Made by a program: the position numbers and the translations under genes
Notes under the pieces: model-generated
Database searches by the model: none
Told to the model about the DNA's origin: nothing
Seen by the model: only the letters and a program-made list of their open reading frames with translations
Source of the DNA: Marinicella marina
GTDB taxonomy: Bacteria > Pseudomonadota > Gammaproteobacteria > Xanthomonadales > Marinicellaceae
Direction of reading: 5' to 3'
DNA: 64,000 nucleotides
Assembly: GCF_030065545.1 (NCBI RefSeq)
Contig: NZ_JASJNC010000002.1
Span: 186,001 to 250,000 of the forward strand
In this document: positions 1-10,613 of the stretch, piece after piece
How the letters are laid out: every line of letters begins with the position of its first letter
How positions within the stretch are numbered: position 1 is the stretch's first letter

Positions 1-1507
1 CTGTGCGTTGCATGTAATGTTTAACACCACGGATACCACCCATCTCTTCACCACCACCGGCGCGGCCCGGACCACCATGTACTAGATGAGGCAAGGGCGA
101 ACCGTGGCCTGATGATTCACCAGCTGAATCGCGGTTGATCAACATCAAACGACCATGGAAGGCAGCGGTGCGATTAACCAATTCACATACCGCATCATCG
201 TCTTGGCCAAAAATAGAACCCACCAAAGAACCTTGGCCCAAGTTTGCCAGCTGTCCAGCTTCTGCCAGCGTGTCATAGGGCATCAAAGTGGAAACCGGTC
301 CAAAAGCTTCGATGTCATGGGCTTGGTGGTGAACCAACGGTTGTTTATTTAATAACAAAATTGGTGAGACAAAAGCGCCGGCTTCGTCATTGGCGCCGGT
401 GACTGCCACTTGATTGGGGTCGCCATAGATCAATTCACAGCTTTGTTGTAACTCAGCCACCCGTTCTCTGACTTCTTGTTGTTGTGCCATGCTGGCCAAC
501 GAACCCATTTTTACACCTTCTATTGTGGGGTCACCGATGGTGACTTCAGCCAATTCTTTGCTGATGGCTTGGGCCACGGCATCGGTCAGTTCGGCTGGCA
601 CAATGGCCCGTCTGATGGCGGTACATTTCTGTCCGGCTTTAACGGTCATTTCCCTGACCACTTCTTTGACATACAAATCAAATTCCGGAGTGTCAGGCGT
701 GGCATCAGGGGTCAGAATAGAACAGTTCAATGAATCAGCTTCCATGGTGAACCGCACGGCATTTTTGGTGATGTTATCTCTGGATTTGAGGTACTGACCA
801 GTGGCTGCTGAACCGGTGAATGCCACCACATCTTGGCAAGTCAATAAGTCCAATAAATTACCGGTTGAACCACAGATAAGTTGCACCGAGCCTTCAGGTA
901 ACACCCCTGAATCTATCATCGCCTGGAACATCAATTCAGTTAAGTATGCCGTGTCTGATGCCGGCTTAACGATGGCGGGTACGCCACCCAGAAGACTGGG
1001 AGCCAGTTTTTCTAACATGCCCCAACAAGGGAAGTTAAAGGCGTTGATATGAATGGCCACGCCTTGTAGCGAGGTGCATATGTGCTGCGCCAAGAAGGTA
1101 CCGTTTTTAGAAATGTGTTCAGGTGGACCGTCTAACAAAATGTGGTGGTCTGGCATTTCTCGTCGGCCTTTGCCCGAATAGACAAACAAAGTGCCGATAC
1201 CACCATCGATATCGATCCATGAGTCCAGTTTGGTGGCACCAGTGGCAGCCGATAATTGATAAAATTCTTTTTTCCTTGAGGTCAGGTAAAGTGCTAATTC
1301 TTTCAGCATCAAGGCTCTTTCGTGGAATGTCATTTTGGCCAAAGCAGCTTGGCCAGTGGTTTTGGCATAGTCCAACATGCCAGAAAAGTCTAGGCCGGCG
1401 CTGGAAATCTGCGCAATGGCTTGGCCATTGATGGCGTGGTTACAGGTCTTAAATCCTTCTTTGGCAGTGTGCCATTGTCCTTTGGCATAGCTTTTTAATT
1501 GATTCAT
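1..1507 (-). CDS. paaZ: PaaZ-like bifunctional phenylacetate degradation protein, aldehyde dehydrogenase part (3' end outside window)
   Basis: The frame is open from an ATG at 1507 to the left edge (502 residues). It is an aldehyde dehydrogenase domain with catalytic Glu256 in a MEADSLN context and catalytic Cys295 in GQKCTAIRRA; as I recall these are the same positions as in E. coli PaaZ. The visible end carries GSPLPHLVHGGPGRAGGGEE and GVKHYMQR, wording typical of PaaZ. In that family the N-terminal domain oxidises 3-oxo-5,6-dehydrosuberyl-CoA semialdehyde with NADP+, and a C-terminal MaoC-like domain hydrolyses oxepin-CoA. Whether the hydratase domain is present cannot be seen. The gene is divergent from the sensor kinase at 1766, with a perfect dyad at 1605-1622 between them. 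The alternative is a stand-alone ALDH of the same subfamily (PaaN-like). Confidence 0.9.
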   Translation of the reverse strand, partial: MNQLKSYAKGQWHTAKEGFKTCNHAINGQAIAQISSAGLDFSGMLDYAKTTGQAALAKMTFHERALMLKELALYLTSRKKEFYQLSAATGATKLDSWIDIDGGIGTLFVYSGKGRREMPDHHILLDGPPEHISKNGTFLAQHICTSLQGVAIHINAFNFPCWGMLEKLAPSLLGGVPAIVKPASDTAYLTELMFQAMIDSGVLPEGSVQLICGSTGNLLDLLTCQDVVAFTGSAATGQYLKSRDNITKNAVRFTMEADSLNCSILTPDATPDTPEFDLYVKEVVREMTVKAGQKCTAIRRAIVPAELTDAVAQAISKELAEVTIGDPTIEGVKMGSLASMAQQQEVRERVAELQQSCELIYGDPNQVAVTGANDEAGAFVSPILLLNKQPLVHHQAHDIEAFGPVSTLMPYDTLAEAGQLANLGQGSLVGSIFGQDDDAVCELVNRTAAFHGRLMLINRDSAGESSGHGSPLPHLVHGGPGRAGGGEEMGGIRGVKHYMQRT

Positions 1508-1604
1508 AGTTTTCTTATTTGGCAGCAGGCATAGCAACGTATTCAATCGTGCGCTCAATCAAGCACAACGTTGATGCCAAGCATTGTGGAGTTTTTGTCC
1601 CGGT

Positions 1605-1622
1605 GATTTGAATCATCAAATC
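1605..1622. promoter_or_regulatory. Perfect inverted repeat between paaZ and the sensor kinase
   Basis: GATTTGA and TCAAATC form perfect 7-base arms around ATCA. The dyad lies 98 bases upstream of the paaZ start and about 145 bases upstream of the kinase start, a plausible operator position. The core TTGA-N4-TCAA has a spacer two bases shorter than an FNR/Dnr box (TTGA-N6-TCAA), so it is not counted as one. The binding protein is unknown. Confidence 0.4.
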
Positions 1623-1765
1623 GTTGCACGATTATAACATGTGATGCCACCTTGCAAATTCAGAAAATCAGTTGGTTTTAAGTTATGATAGTCACAGGAC
1701 AATTAGTTAAAGCTGTCTACTCGGGCAGACCTGATTGGCAGCTCAACATTCTGGATACCTGAAGC

Positions 1766-4700
1766 ATGAACCCAATGACAGCATCTGTAACCTACCAAAA
1801 AGTGGCCTTTATTCTGAGCATGATATTCGCTGGTGCAGTGTTCGCTGAAATCAGTTCAGTCAAATTTGTCAACATCGAAGTCTATGATACTTACGAGGGA
1901 TTGGCTGGCAATAAAGTCACACAAATAGAACAAGATTCAGATGGTTATATGTGGTTTGGTACCCACGGTGGTATGAGTCGATTTGACAGTCAAAACTTTG
2001 TTAATTTTAAGCAAGACACTTTGGCTGCTGACATGTTGCCAGCCAATGAAATATCCTTGTTTCATGGCACCGAAACGGACATTTGGTTGAGCTTGAATGA
2101 TGTCGGTTTAGCACGTTACCATCGTGCCAGTAATGAATTTGAATTATTGCCGGTCGGCGTAGGTATCAGTGATGGGATTGAACATCCTGTGGTTTTTACC
2201 ATCACTGCAGATAAGCAGGGCCAAGTATGGGTGTTTCAGTTTGACCACGGTATTTCAATCTATCATCCGACATCGAAGCAATTCAAGCACCTGAATCTAG
2301 AAAACACCGAATGGCTGCCTTCGGTGCGCTTTTTTGACAGTAAAACCGATCAATCAGGTGATATTTGGGTGGCCACCTTGGAAGGGCACATCATCAAAAT
2401 TAACCCAACTGACCTGAGTGCAAAGACTTATGCCATCGAATACGACGCAGCCGATAACCGCACTGCCAGAATGTACAGCCTGTCAGTGGGCAAGGATAAC
2501 TTGATTTATGCTTCAGGCTACCAAGGTGTTTATCGCCTGAACCCAACAACCGATGCATTTGAGTTGATGATTTCAGCACAAAACATCATTGATTTAATGG
2601 GTGAGCGTCTGACGGTCAGAAGCCTGATGGCTGATTCCAATGACAACCTCTGGTTGGCCACGCGAGAAGGCTTGATTTTGTACCGAGCCAATCAAATTGT
2701 AGCAATTAAATTTTTGGAGCGTGGTAAACCACACAGCAAAAACAGCAGCATCCGTTCGGTGTATGAAGATGATGAACAGAACATTTGGGTAGCGACTGAA
2801 GAGCAGGGTGTGATTAAACTCAATAATGACTGGGACAAACACCAAATATTGTTGCCATTTGAAGATTTAACTCAGGTTGAAAACCGCATCGAATATGTAC
2901 AAAGTGATCATGGTAATTTAGAGGATTCATTTTGGGTATACAACAACGGAGCACACTCATTGGAGGCGCTTCGTTACCAGCGAGGTCAGTTGAAAACAAT
3001 CCAACGCTTTGATCACAATCAGGCATTACCAGAGTCAGTGGTGGGGTTTTATCAAGACAGTGATTTTCGGTTGTGGGTGGCTGCCGTCAGTGGCTTGTAT
3101 TATTTTGATCCAGCAACTCAAGCTTTTGTGATGGTTGAAACAACTTTGCTTGATGGTGGCATTACCGGGGTGTTTGAGAGCAGTGAATTGTTGTATTTCA
3201 CCATGTACGGCGATCGGCAACTTTACAGCGTCGACAAGTTAGATTTGTCGGTTAAGCAGCAACCCTTGCAGCTGCTTAACGACACCCTTTCAAGCCAAAT
3301 CAAAGGCCCTCAAGGCAGTTACTGGTTAGTGGGTAATCGTGGCTTAGAAAAATTTGATCCCATTGCAGTTACCTCCACCACTTTAATTAATTCAAGTGAA
3401 GGTTTCAGTGATTTAACCCTGGATTCAGCGGCAGAAAAGTTGTGGTTGCTGGCCAATGGTAAGTTGCTGGAGTACAACACGGCTGAGAATAATTTAGTCG
3501 CGCAAGACACCGGCATCATCAATGCCAATATCTCAACAGCCTATGCCCAAGGCATTGAATTGATCGACGGCTTGTTGTGGATTGATTCTGAAGATGGAGT
3601 GGTGGTGATTGATCCGACGAGTGATGAAGTGGTACAGCGTTATTCGGTGGCTGAAAACTTACCCAATAATAAGGTGATTGCTGTTGAGCAGTTGTATGAT
3701 GATTCAATCATGGTCTTTACCGAATCAGGATTGATGCAACTCGATGATCAGGTGGGCGCCAATTTAGGCATGCAATCAAAGCCTAAAATGATACTGCAAC
3801 AAACCAGCCTCAATGGTCAACCAAGCGCCATAGGTGATGCACTTGATTACAATTACGGCAGCTTGGCATTCGATTACCAATTGTTGTCTTTCAAAAACCC
3901 CGAAAAACACCAATACCAATACCGCATTCATGCTGATGGCGAATGGGAAAACATAGCACAACAGGGCAGCCTCACATTCCACCAGTTACCGGCAGGGCAT
4001 TATGAGTTTTCGGTCAGAGGCAGAAACCTTGGGGAATTATGGTCTGAACCAGTCAGTTACAATTTTGAAGTCGCTGCACCGCCGTGGAAAAGCAAGCTGG
4101 CATATATGTTGTACGCTTTGGTTGGGTTATTGTTTATGGGGGTTTTGTTTTACCTTTACCGCAAGCGCTGGCAGTACACCGCCGAGATTGATCAAGCCCA
4201 TGCCAGCCAAGCATTTGCTGAGACGCAGTTGTCATTAACCACCTCACTGGTCAGTTCGCTGGAAACAGATCAATTGTTAGAGAAAATAAAACAACAGTTC
4301 AAAGACAAGATTGCGGTTGATCATGTGGCCGTCAGTTATTGGAACAGCGAAAATAATTACCAACTTTTCAGCGATAAAACACTTGATACAACAGCAAAAA
4401 ATGCGCTGGGTGCCAGGGCCTTGCAAATGTTTGAGGCCGATCTGACGCAAGCCACTGAAGTGTCAGAAAGGGGTCATGTGTTGTGGGTGCTGTTCAGTCA
4501 TTCTGCTGCCCGCTTGGGGTTGGTGGCGCTGCACCGCAAACACAAACCATTCAGTCGATCTGATGTCAGTTTAGCTAAGGCGTATGCCACCCAATCATCT
4601 TTGGCTCTGGAAAACGCCAGGCTGTTCGAAGCAGTTAATGATTTGGCTGCCCAGGCCAATGCATCGAATCAAGCCAAGAGTGATTTTTTGGCGCAAGTGT

Positions 4701-6106
4701 CGCATGAAATAAGAACACCGATGAATGGTATTTTGGGCATGAATGAACTGCTACTGGGAACTGAGCTCAACGAAGAACAACACCTTTATGCCAACGCTGT
4801 GGCCGAGTCGGGTGAACATTTATTGCACATCATCAATGACATTTTAGATTTGTCTAAAATTGAAGCGGGAGAATTGGTGCTTGAACTGCGGCCGGTTGAT
4901 TTGGTGCAAGTAATCAACCAAGTGGTTCAATCCTTTGTCTCTACCAGTAAAAATAAAAAACTGATGTTTTGGGTTGATATTCACCCTGGTTTACAGCAAT
5001 CACGGATGGTTGATTCCGTGCGCTTAAAACAAGTCATTATGAATTTGTTGAGCAATGCTTTCAAATTCACCCACCAGGGATCGGTTTCCTTGCTGATCGA
5101 ACCCAATGATGATGAAGTTGAAATAGTGATCAATGACAGCGGCATTGGTATTGAACAAGCAACTTTGGCCACTTTATTTGATCCTTTCACTCAAGCAGAC
5201 AGCTCCATCACCAGAAAATACGGTGGTACGGGTTTGGGTTTAAGTATCGTCAATAAGTTGGTAGAAAAAATGTCAGGAAGTATTGAAATCATCAGTGAGG
5301 TGGGTATCGGAACCAACGTAAAATGTCGCATACCGATGGATTTAGCTGAGGGTAGCCACGTCAAGCCCAGTTTAAACAAGTCAGTCGATTTAATCAGTCA
5401 TGATGACAACAATAACAAAGGCTTAATTCAAGCCATCAGGCACGCCATCAGCGCTGCTGGTCTGACTATCAATGCACAAGAATCGGCCAATACCGATGGT
5501 TTAATTTTGCTTCACCTACCTGGCCTATCTGAGGCTAAAAAAGCAACAGCAGATGAAGCCATACTGGCGGCTAACCGCGAGTTAACGCCAGTGTATGTGC
5601 TCAAGCCATCTTACATCAATCGTGTGGATTATGAAGGTACTTATCGATGCTTGGATTTACCGGTGAATTCAGACGAGTTAAGAAAGTTGTTCAATGCACG
5701 AATCGATCACTCAAAGCAAAATGAACTTGCTGGTCCAGATAAGCACCTCAAGTCTTTGCATATTCTGGTGGTGGAGGATAACCCAATTAACCAGCAGTTG
5801 TTACTCGAGTTGTTGGAAAAAGAGGGTCATATGATGGATATTTTTGATGATGCTAATCATGCCTTGGCAGGCATCAATAACAACAATTACGACATGTTGT
5901 TGGTGGATTATCATTTGCCTGACTTGACTGGTATTGAGTTCATTCAAGCCTGCAGGTCTATCGGAGTGACCGCCAAAGCAGTGATTATGACGGCTGATTT
6001 ATCCGAAGAACTGAGGCAGTTGTGTGAGATCAATGAAGTAGATAAACTGATTACTAAGCCGTTTAAACTGAGAGATTTAATGGCAGTCATCAATGATCAG
6101 CAATGA
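1766..6106 (+). CDS. Hybrid sensor histidine kinase with two-component-regulator propeller, Y_Y_Y, GAF, HisKA, HATPase and receiver domains
   Basis: A 1446-residue membrane sensor. It has a signal peptide or anchor at residues 10-28, a periplasmic propeller region at about 35-690 (repeated short motifs such as [14 protein letters not shown] and DIWVATLEG), a Y_Y_Y domain at about 700-756, a membrane helix at about 777-800, and a GAF-like segment at about 830-960. The HisKA domain has phospho-acceptor His980 ([10 protein letters not shown]); the ATPase domain has an N box near 1095 and DPFTQADSS and GGTGLGLS motifs. A C-terminal receiver starts with HILVVEDNP near 1331 and has Asp1381 (LLVDYHLPD). 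There is no AraC output domain, so the signal must pass to another protein. Such propeller hybrids often sense glycans in Bacteroidetes; the ligand here is unknown. The gene converges on 6113-6526 with a 6-base gap. Confidence 0.93.
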   Translation: MNPMTASVTYQKVAFILSMIFAGAVFAEISSVKFVNIEVYDTYEGLAGNKVTQIEQDSDGYMWFGTHGGMSRFDSQNFVNFKQDTLAADMLPANEISLFHGTETDIWLSLNDVGLARYHRASNEFELLPVGVGISDGIEHPVVFTITADKQGQVWVFQFDHGISIYHPTSKQFKHLNLENTEWLPSVRFFDSKTDQSGDIWVATLEGHIIKINPTDLSAKTYAIEYDAADNRTARMYSLSVGKDNLIYASGYQGVYRLNPTTDAFELMISAQNIIDLMGERLTVRSLMADSNDNLWLATREGLILYRANQIVAIKFLERGKPHSKNSSIRSVYEDDEQNIWVATEEQGVIKLNNDWDKHQILLPFEDLTQVENRIEYVQSDHGNLEDSFWVYNNGAHSLEALRYQRGQLKTIQRFDHNQALPESVVGFYQDSDFRLWVAAVSGLYYFDPATQAFVMVETTLLDGGITGVFESSELLYFTMYGDRQLYSVDKLDLSVKQQPLQLLNDTLSSQIKGPQGSYWLVGNRGLEKFDPIAVTSTTLINSSEGFSDLTLDSAAEKLWLLANGKLLEYNTAENNLVAQDTGIINANISTAYAQGIELIDGLLWIDSEDGVVVIDPTSDEVVQRYSVAENLPNNKVIAVEQLYDDSIMVFTESGLMQLDDQVGANLGMQSKPKMILQQTSLNGQPSAIGDALDYNYGSLAFDYQLLSFKNPEKHQYQYRIHADGEWENIAQQGSLTFHQLPAGHYEFSVRGRNLGELWSEPVSYNFEVAAPPWKSKLAYMLYALVGLLFMGVLFYLYRKRWQYTAEIDQAHASQAFAETQLSLTTSLVSSLETDQLLEKIKQQFKDKIAVDHVAVSYWNSENNYQLFSDKTLDTTAKNALGARALQMFEADLTQATEVSERGHVLWVLFSHSAARLGLVALHRKHKPFSRSDVSLAKAYATQSSLALENARLFEAVNDLAAQANASNQAKSDFLAQVSHEIRTPMNGILGMNELLLGTELNEEQHLYANAVAESGEHLLHIINDILDLSKIEAGELVLELRPVDLVQVINQVVQSFVSTSKNKKLMFWVDIHPGLQQSRMVDSVRLKQVIMNLLSNAFKFTHQGSVSLLIEPNDDEVEIVINDSGIGIEQATLATLFDPFTQADSSITRKYGGTGLGLSIVNKLVEKMSGSIEIISEVGIGTNVKCRIPMDLAEGSHVKPSLNKSVDLISHDDNNNKGLIQAIRHAISAAGLTINAQESANTDGLILLHLPGLSEAKKATADEAILAANRELTPVYVLKPSYINRVDYEGTYRCLDLPVNSDELRKLFNARIDHSKQNELAGPDKHLKSLHILVVEDNPINQQLLLELLEKEGHMMDIFDDANHALAGINNNNYDMLLVDYHLPDLTGIEFIQACRSIGVTAKAVIMTADLSEELRQLCEINEVDKLITKPFKLRDLMAVINDQQ

Positions 6107-6112
6107 TGGTTT

Positions 6113-6526
6113 TTAAGTTGATTTTCTCTGGTTGATCTTACCGTTGATGTCGTTCAAAGCTTCATTCAGCTTTTTAACCAGCAAGTCTTTTTTTTCCGGA
6201 TCAACATATTTGGATTCAAAAGCAGTTTGGGTTTTCACAATCAAATCATCAAAATTCTTACCTTCATATTTGATTGGTTCCATTTCGTCTTTATCAGCGT
6301 CATCAAACAAGCCAATCCATTTTTCAGACATCCGCCCGTAGCTAAGGATGCGATAGACATAGCGGCCAGGTCGTTCGCTGTGTATAACCAAACCAATCAA
6401 GGCAGCAAAAAAACACAACGGCATCAGGGCCAAATCGCGTAAGCCATCGACGATTAATTTGAGTTGTAAAACAATGGTATCGCGCACCACTTCGGTGCGT
6501 GAATTGGTATCTGGTGTTTCTGACAT
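6113..6526 (-). CDS. Small uncharacterised membrane protein (137 aa)
   Basis: I do not recognise the family. A hydrophilic N-terminus (about 30 residues) is followed by one hydrophobic segment at about 32-50 (LALMPLCFFAALIGLVIH) and a soluble, charged C-terminal part rich in Asp, Glu and Lys that looks helical. It could be a single-pass inner-membrane protein with a cytoplasmic tail. The start is an ATG at 6526. The gene lies directly convergent with the sensor kinase and about 50 bases downstream of the free-Met-sulfoxide reductase on the same strand, so it may be cotranscribed with that. No function is proposed. Confidence 0.75.
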   Translation of the reverse strand: MSETPDTNSRTEVVRDTIVLQLKLIVDGLRDLALMPLCFFAALIGLVIHSERPGRYVYRILSYGRMSEKWIGLFDDADKDEMEPIKYEGKNFDDLIVKTQTAFESKYVDPEKKDLLVKKLNEALNDINGKINQRKST

Positions 6527-6607
6527 TTAAATTCCGAAGCTCTTTTTTATGATTTTAACTCAAGTCACTGAATGAATTAATGTGTCTAAGGTCACCAATC
6601 CAATCAG

Positions 6608-7060
6608 TTAATGCTTGAGTGACTTTACAAAAATAGTAACAACCGCTTCGAAGAATTCTTTTTCAGCTGCACCAAAACGATTCAAGACGGGGCTGTCGAC
6701 ATCCAACACACCACTGATTTGATTGGTATAAAATGGCACCACTATTTCAGATTCAGAGGCGGCATCACAAGCCACATGACCGGCAAACGCGTGAACGTCC
6801 TTGACCACTTCTGTGGTTTGGTTAGCAAAAGCCGTACCACAGACGCCCTGGCCAATTGTTAAGCGGGTACAGGCGGGCTGTCCATGAAACGGGCCAAGCA
6901 CCAGTTCTTCACCTAGTTGGTAATAAAAGCCCAACCAATTAACATCATCTAAATTATGGTACAAAAAAGATGACAAGTTGGCTGCATTGGCTTGTGGGTC
7001 TGTTTCAACAGACAACAAGGCTTCGAGTTGTTTTAATAACAGTGAATAAGATTGGCTCAT
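6608..7060 (-). CDS. msrC: Free methionine-(R)-sulfoxide reductase (GAF domain)
   Basis: A 150-residue protein that is a single GAF domain. It carries the three cysteines expected of fRMsr at 64 (QPACTRL), 74 (GQGVCGTA) and 98 (HVACDAAS); their spacings of 10 and 24 equal those I recall for E. coli Cys84, Cys94 and Cys118. The family reduces free L-methionine-(R)-S-oxide using thioredoxin and acts in oxidative-stress repair in the cytosol. The upstream TTG at 7090 would add ten hydrophobic residues not found in the family; the ATG at 7060 gives the normal length. The neighbour downstream is the small membrane protein at 6113-6526. Confidence 0.92.
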   Translation of the reverse strand: MSQSYSLLLKQLEALLSVETDPQANAANLSSFLYHNLDDVNWLGFYYQLGEELVLGPFHGQPACTRLTIGQGVCGTAFANQTTEVVKDVHAFAGHVACDAASESEIVVPFYTNQISGVLDVDSPVLNRFGAAEKEFFEAVVTIFVKSLKH

Positions 7061-7157
7061 GAGGGATATTATGCCTAAAAAAAACAACAATGGGGCTGAA
7101 GTTATGGCAATTCAAGCCATATTCAAAGCCCCATTTAAAGTGTTTAAACTGCGTGGT

Positions 7158-7562
7158 TTATTTTTTTAATAAATCCCTGATTTCAGCCAATAATTTTTCT
7201 TCATTCGATGGCTCGGGCGGCGCAGCCGGTGCTTCTTCCTCTTTTTTCTTTAGATTATTCATGACCTTGACCACCATAAATACAGCAAAAGCGATGATCA
7301 GAAAATCGATGGTGGTTTGGACAAAAGCGCCCCATTGTATGGCCACTGCCTCAGCCGATTCTGTTGCTGGCTTGAGCACATATTCCAAATCAGAAAAGTC
7401 CACGCCGCCAATCAATAATCCCAGTGGTGGCATCAATACACCACTGACAAAGGCCGCAACAATCTTGCCAAAAGCGGCACCTATGATAATACCGACGGCC
7501 ATGTCCATGACATTGCCTTTGACTGCGAACTTTTTAAATTCTGTCATCATTCCCATATTCAT
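7158..7562 (-). CDS. mscL: Large-conductance mechanosensitive channel MscL
   Basis: A 134-residue protein with the MscL architecture: N-terminal amphipathic helix ([19 protein letters not shown]), first membrane helix with [12 protein letters not shown], a periplasmic loop, a second membrane helix ([18 protein letters not shown]) and a charged C-terminal helix ([12 protein letters not shown]). It forms a homopentameric emergency valve in the inner membrane that opens on hypo-osmotic shock. An AGAGGAG ribosome site sits too close to the ATG at 7562, so the ATG at 7556 (about 8 bases from GGAG) may be the true start. It is followed on the same strand by msrC. Confidence 0.96.
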   Translation of the reverse strand: MNMGMMTEFKKFAVKGNVMDMAVGIIIGAAFGKIVAAFVSGVLMPPLGLLIGGVDFSDLEYVLKPATESAEAVAIQWGAFVQTTIDFLIIAFAVFMVVKVMNNLKKKEEEAPAAPPEPSNEEKLLAEIRDLLKK

Positions 7563-7654
7563 TCTCCTCTGTTGTTAATAATCTCATGTTGTATGTTCGG
7601 CTAATTATTTTAATTGCGAATGGACTGATTGGGGAAAAATTTTGTTAAACAAAG

Positions 7655-7684
7655 TAAAAAGCCCGCTTTGGGCGGGCTTTTTTA
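7655..7684 (-). terminator. Rho-independent terminator after glnA
   Basis: GCCCGC (7661-7666) and GCGGGC (7672-7677) form a GC-rich stem with a 5-base loop, flanked by A and T runs on both sides. It lies 20 bases past the glnA stop on the minus strand and could also work in the plus direction. Confidence 0.9.
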
Positions 7685-7703
7685 TTTGAATTTGAATGCT
7701 GTT

Positions 7704-9107
7704 TTATAATGAATAGTACATGTCAAATTCGGCAGGGTGTGTTGCCATGCGGATGCGATCAACTTCCGCTTGTTTTAACTCGATGAAACCATCAATCACG
7801 TCATCAGTGAATACACCGCCTGCTTTCAAAAAGTCGCGATCGTTATCCAATGCTTCCAAAGCTTGATCCAAAGAGTGACAAACTGTTGGGATGTCTTTGG
7901 CTTCCTCTGGTGGTAAATCGTACAAATCTTTGTCCATGGCTGAACCTGGATCAATCTTATTTTTGATGCCATCAAGACCGGCCATCATCATCGCCGCAAA
8001 CATCAAATATGGGTTACCCATAGGGTCACCGAATCGCACTTCAATGCGGCGTGCTTTGGGGTTGTTAACAAATGGAATACGAACTGAGGCAGAGCGGTTA
8101 CGTGCTGAGTAGGCCAACATCACCGGTGCTTCGAAGCCAGGTACCAAGCGACGGTAGGAGTTGGTTGACGCGTTGGCAAATGCGTTGATGGCGCGGGCAT
8201 GTTTGAAAATACCACCGATGTAATGCAAAGCGGTCTCAGACAGACCACCATAGCCGTCACCAGTAAATAAGTTATCACCGCCTTTACTCAATGACTGGTG
8301 AACGTGCATGCCTGAGCCGTTATCACCAACGATTGGTTTGGGCATGAAAGTGGCAGTGTAGCCATAATCATGGGCGACGTTGTGTACAGCGTATTTCATC
8401 ATCAATACTTCATCGGCCTTTTTCACCAGGGTATTGAATTTTGCACCAATTTCACACTGGCCAGCGGTACCCACTTCGTGGTGGTGCACTTCAATTTCTA
8501 GGCCCATGTCTTGCATTACCTTACACATGGCAGAACGCAAGTCATTCAATGAATCAACCGGCGGTACTGGGAAGTAGCCACCCTTAACGCGTGGTCTGTG
8601 GCCGGAGTTTTCAGTGGCATCGCTGCCAGATTCCCAAGCGCCTTCGCGTGAGTAAATTTCATAGCGACAGTCATTGGCATCGGTTTTCCAGCTGACGCCG
8701 TCAAAAACGAAAAACTCAGGTTCAGGACCAAAGAAAGCAGTATCAGCAATACCAGATTGATTCAAGAAAGCCTCTGCACGCTTGGCAATCGAACGTGGAT
8801 CACGTTCATAGCCTTGCATGGTGTTAGGTTCCAAAATGTCACAGCGAATGACCAAGGTTGGGTATTGACTGAATGGATCAATAAAGGCAGTGTCAGGCTC
8901 AGGCATGAGAACCATGTCAGATTCATTGATGCCTTTCCAACCATTGATAGACGAGCCGTCGAACATTTTTCCGTCCTCGAATAACTCTTCATCAACCTGT
9001 GATGTCGGTAAAGTCACGTGGTGTTCTTTACCAGCTGTGTCACAAAACCTCAGGTCCACAAAATCAATGTTCTCGTCTTTTATTAGATTTAAAATTTTAT
9101 CGCTCAT
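7704..9107 (-). CDS. glnA: Type I glutamine synthetase
   Basis: A 467-residue protein, the usual GSI-beta length. It catalyses ATP-dependent amidation of glutamate, the entry step of ammonium assimilation, as a cytosolic dodecamer. Visible signatures are FDGSSINGW near residue 50, EPEFFVFD in the metal site, [22 protein letters not shown] and an RIPFV/ARRIEVR region. Tyr396 in [10 protein letters not shown] is the expected adenylylation site, so activity is probably set by GlnE. It is monocistronic with a strong terminator. The 140-base upstream region shows no convincing sigma-54 element and no adjacent glnL/glnG. Confidence 0.98.
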   Translation of the reverse strand: MSDKILNLIKDENIDFVDLRFCDTAGKEHHVTLPTSQVDEELFEDGKMFDGSSINGWKGINESDMVLMPEPDTAFIDPFSQYPTLVIRCDILEPNTMQGYERDPRSIAKRAEAFLNQSGIADTAFFGPEPEFFVFDGVSWKTDANDCRYEIYSREGAWESGSDATENSGHRPRVKGGYFPVPPVDSLNDLRSAMCKVMQDMGLEIEVHHHEVGTAGQCEIGAKFNTLVKKADEVLMMKYAVHNVAHDYGYTATFMPKPIVGDNGSGMHVHQSLSKGGDNLFTGDGYGGLSETALHYIGGIFKHARAINAFANASTNSYRRLVPGFEAPVMLAYSARNRSASVRIPFVNNPKARRIEVRFGDPMGNPYLMFAAMMMAGLDGIKNKIDPGSAMDKDLYDLPPEEAKDIPTVCHSLDQALEALDNDRDFLKAGGVFTDDVIDGFIELKQAEVDRIRMATHPAEFDMYYSL

Positions 9108-9199
9108 TCAAGTAACCTTTGTGTTTTAAGAATGCGCGTATTTTAAGGTTATGACGATTTTAAAAACATACGCAATTCTGCGTGGAATCAAGTGACAAT

Positions 9200-9227
9200 T
9201 TGACTTAAGATAGATTCATGCTAATAC
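9200..9227 (+). promoter_or_regulatory. Candidate sigma-70 promoter for the MscS/modAB unit
   Basis: TTGACT (9200-9205) and TAATAC (9222-9227) are separated by 16 bases and lie 22 bases before the ATG at 9249. A GGAG ribosome site follows at 9239-9242. This is called from motif match alone. Confidence 0.45.
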
Positions 9228-9248
9228 CTACTGAATGCCGGAGAATTG

Positions 9249-10613
9249 ATGTCCCATACTAAAAATTTAATCTGCATTGTGTTGCTGTTGTTGTCATGCA
9301 GTGGATCAGTCAGATCCCAAGATGAGACAGAAAAAGCCGCCGAACCATCTACTTGGACTGACACCCAGCAGCAAATAGAAGTCAGTCAAAAAGTCAGTGA
9401 TGAAGCCATCAAAGACAGGTTCAGTAACATACTTAAAGTCAGTGAGCGCATCAAAGAAGCGAAAGTTACCGTCACCGAAGGGGTGCTGGTACTTGAGGGT
9501 TGGACCCAAGATTCTGATAATAAAGCATGGGTTGATGCGGCTGCCAACCGCACCGAAGGTGTGATTGCGGTGGTTAACAACATAGAAGTGCGCATGCCTG
9601 AGCAATGGGATTTGGATCCTGCGGTCAATGAGGCGGTGAATTTGTATGAAAAGTTCATCCGTTCTTTGCCCAAACTCAGCATCGCACTGATTGTGCTTTT
9701 GCTGACCTGGTTGGTGGCTAAAGTGATTGTTTCTATGGCCACGAGATTATTGGCCAATAAAATTCACAATCCGTTCGTCTTACGCATGGGTTCTCGATTG
9801 TTTGCGGTGCCTGTTGTGGTGGTTGGCATTTACATGGTGCTGCAATTAACAGGTTTAACCAACTTAGCAGTCACAGTGATTGGTGGTACCGGGTTACTGG
9901 GTTTGGTGATTGGTATCGCATTCAAAGACATTGCCGAGAATTTTTTGGCCAGTGTGTTAATCAGCGTGCAGCGACCATTTAAGATTGGTGATTACATCGT
10001 GGTCGATGGACACCAAGGCGTGGTTCAAAGTGTGACAACCAGAGGTACGGTCATCATGACCTTGGAAGGCAACCACATCCACATACCCAATGCCATCATT
10101 TATAAAAATACCATCGTAAATGTCACCGCCAACCCCAACATCCGCAAAACCTTCGTGGTAGGTATTGGCTACGGCGATAACATTTCCAATGCCCAAGCCA
10201 TAGCAGGGAAAGTACTGCAAAACCACCTGGCTGTTCTCGATCAGCCTGAGCCCCAAGTATTGGTCGACACGCTGGGGGCGGCGACGGTTAACTTGAAAGT
10301 GTATTTTTGGGTGAATGGAGAAAAGCACAGTGCCACCAAGGTCAAATCCGCAGTCATACGCCTGATCAAGAAAGCTTTTGATGAGGCTGAAATTTCAATG
10401 CCTGATGAGGCTCGAGAAGTGGTCTTTCCCGAGGGCATTAACATCACTCATGCTCAACAGCAATCGAGTGAAAAACAACATGCAAAAACTTCAGTTGAGC
10501 CCGAACACAATGCCACAGAGGCCGACTTATCAAACGATGTTGATGACATCAGGAAGCAATCAGCTGAAAACCAATTGAGCGATTCAGACAATAATTTGAT
10601 CAAAGATGAATGA
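9249..10613 (+). CDS. MscS-family mechanosensitive channel with N-terminal BON domain
   Basis: A 454-residue protein: signal peptide (about 1-24), a BON domain at about 45-118 (VTVTEGVLVLEGWTQ, GVIAVVNNIEVR), three membrane helices between about 140 and 235, then the MscS pore and beta domain (GIAFKDIAENFLASVL, RPFKIGDYIVV, PNAIIYKNTIVN), and a hydrophilic tail of about 60 residues. MscS channels release solutes in osmotic downshift; the periplasmic BON domain may contact lipid or envelope. The start is the ATG at 9249 behind GGAG; a TTG three bases upstream is not needed. Its stop overlaps the modA start by four bases, so the three genes are probably one operon. Confidence 0.9.
   Translation: MSHTKNLICIVLLLLSCSGSVRSQDETEKAAEPSTWTDTQQQIEVSQKVSDEAIKDRFSNILKVSERIKEAKVTVTEGVLVLEGWTQDSDNKAWVDAAANRTEGVIAVVNNIEVRMPEQWDLDPAVNEAVNLYEKFIRSLPKLSIALIVLLLTWLVAKVIVSMATRLLANKIHNPFVLRMGSRLFAVPVVVVGIYMVLQLTGLTNLAVTVIGGTGLLGLVIGIAFKDIAENFLASVLISVQRPFKIGDYIVVDGHQGVVQSVTTRGTVIMTLEGNHIHIPNAIIYKNTIVNVTANPNIRKTFVVGIGYGDNISNAQAIAGKVLQNHLAVLDQPEPQVLVDTLGAATVNLKVYFWVNGEKHSATKVKSAVIRLIKKAFDEAEISMPDEAREVVFPEGINITHAQQQSSEKQHAKTSVEPEHNATEADLSNDVDDIRKQSAENQLSDSDNNLIKDE

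Noticed and set aside
155-1431. Plus-strand open frames opposite paaZ (for example 489-797, 801-1052, 1123-1431)
   Set aside because: They are shadows of the long minus-strand PaaZ frame, which runs off the left edge; none shows a protein family or ribosome site.
1607-1620. FNR/Dnr box before the sensor kinase (TTGAATCATCAA)
   Set aside because: The spacer between TTGA and TCAA is four instead of six bases, so a CRP/FNR dimer would not fit.
6483-6499. Hairpin CGCACC-ACTTC-GGTGCG as a terminator
   Set aside because: It lies inside the coding region of the small membrane protein and has no T run.
7061-7090. TTG start at 7090 for the free-Met-sulfoxide reductase
   Set aside because: It adds ten hydrophobic residues absent from the family; the ATG at 7060 restores normal length and cysteine positions.
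9108-9248. Sigma-54 promoter for glnA on the minus strand (TTCCACG...TTGCG)
   Set aside because: The invariant GG of the -24 element is CC here, and no NtrC-type site is seen; only the ACGCA-ATTC-TGCGT dyad at 9170-9183 remains, which is not enough for a call.
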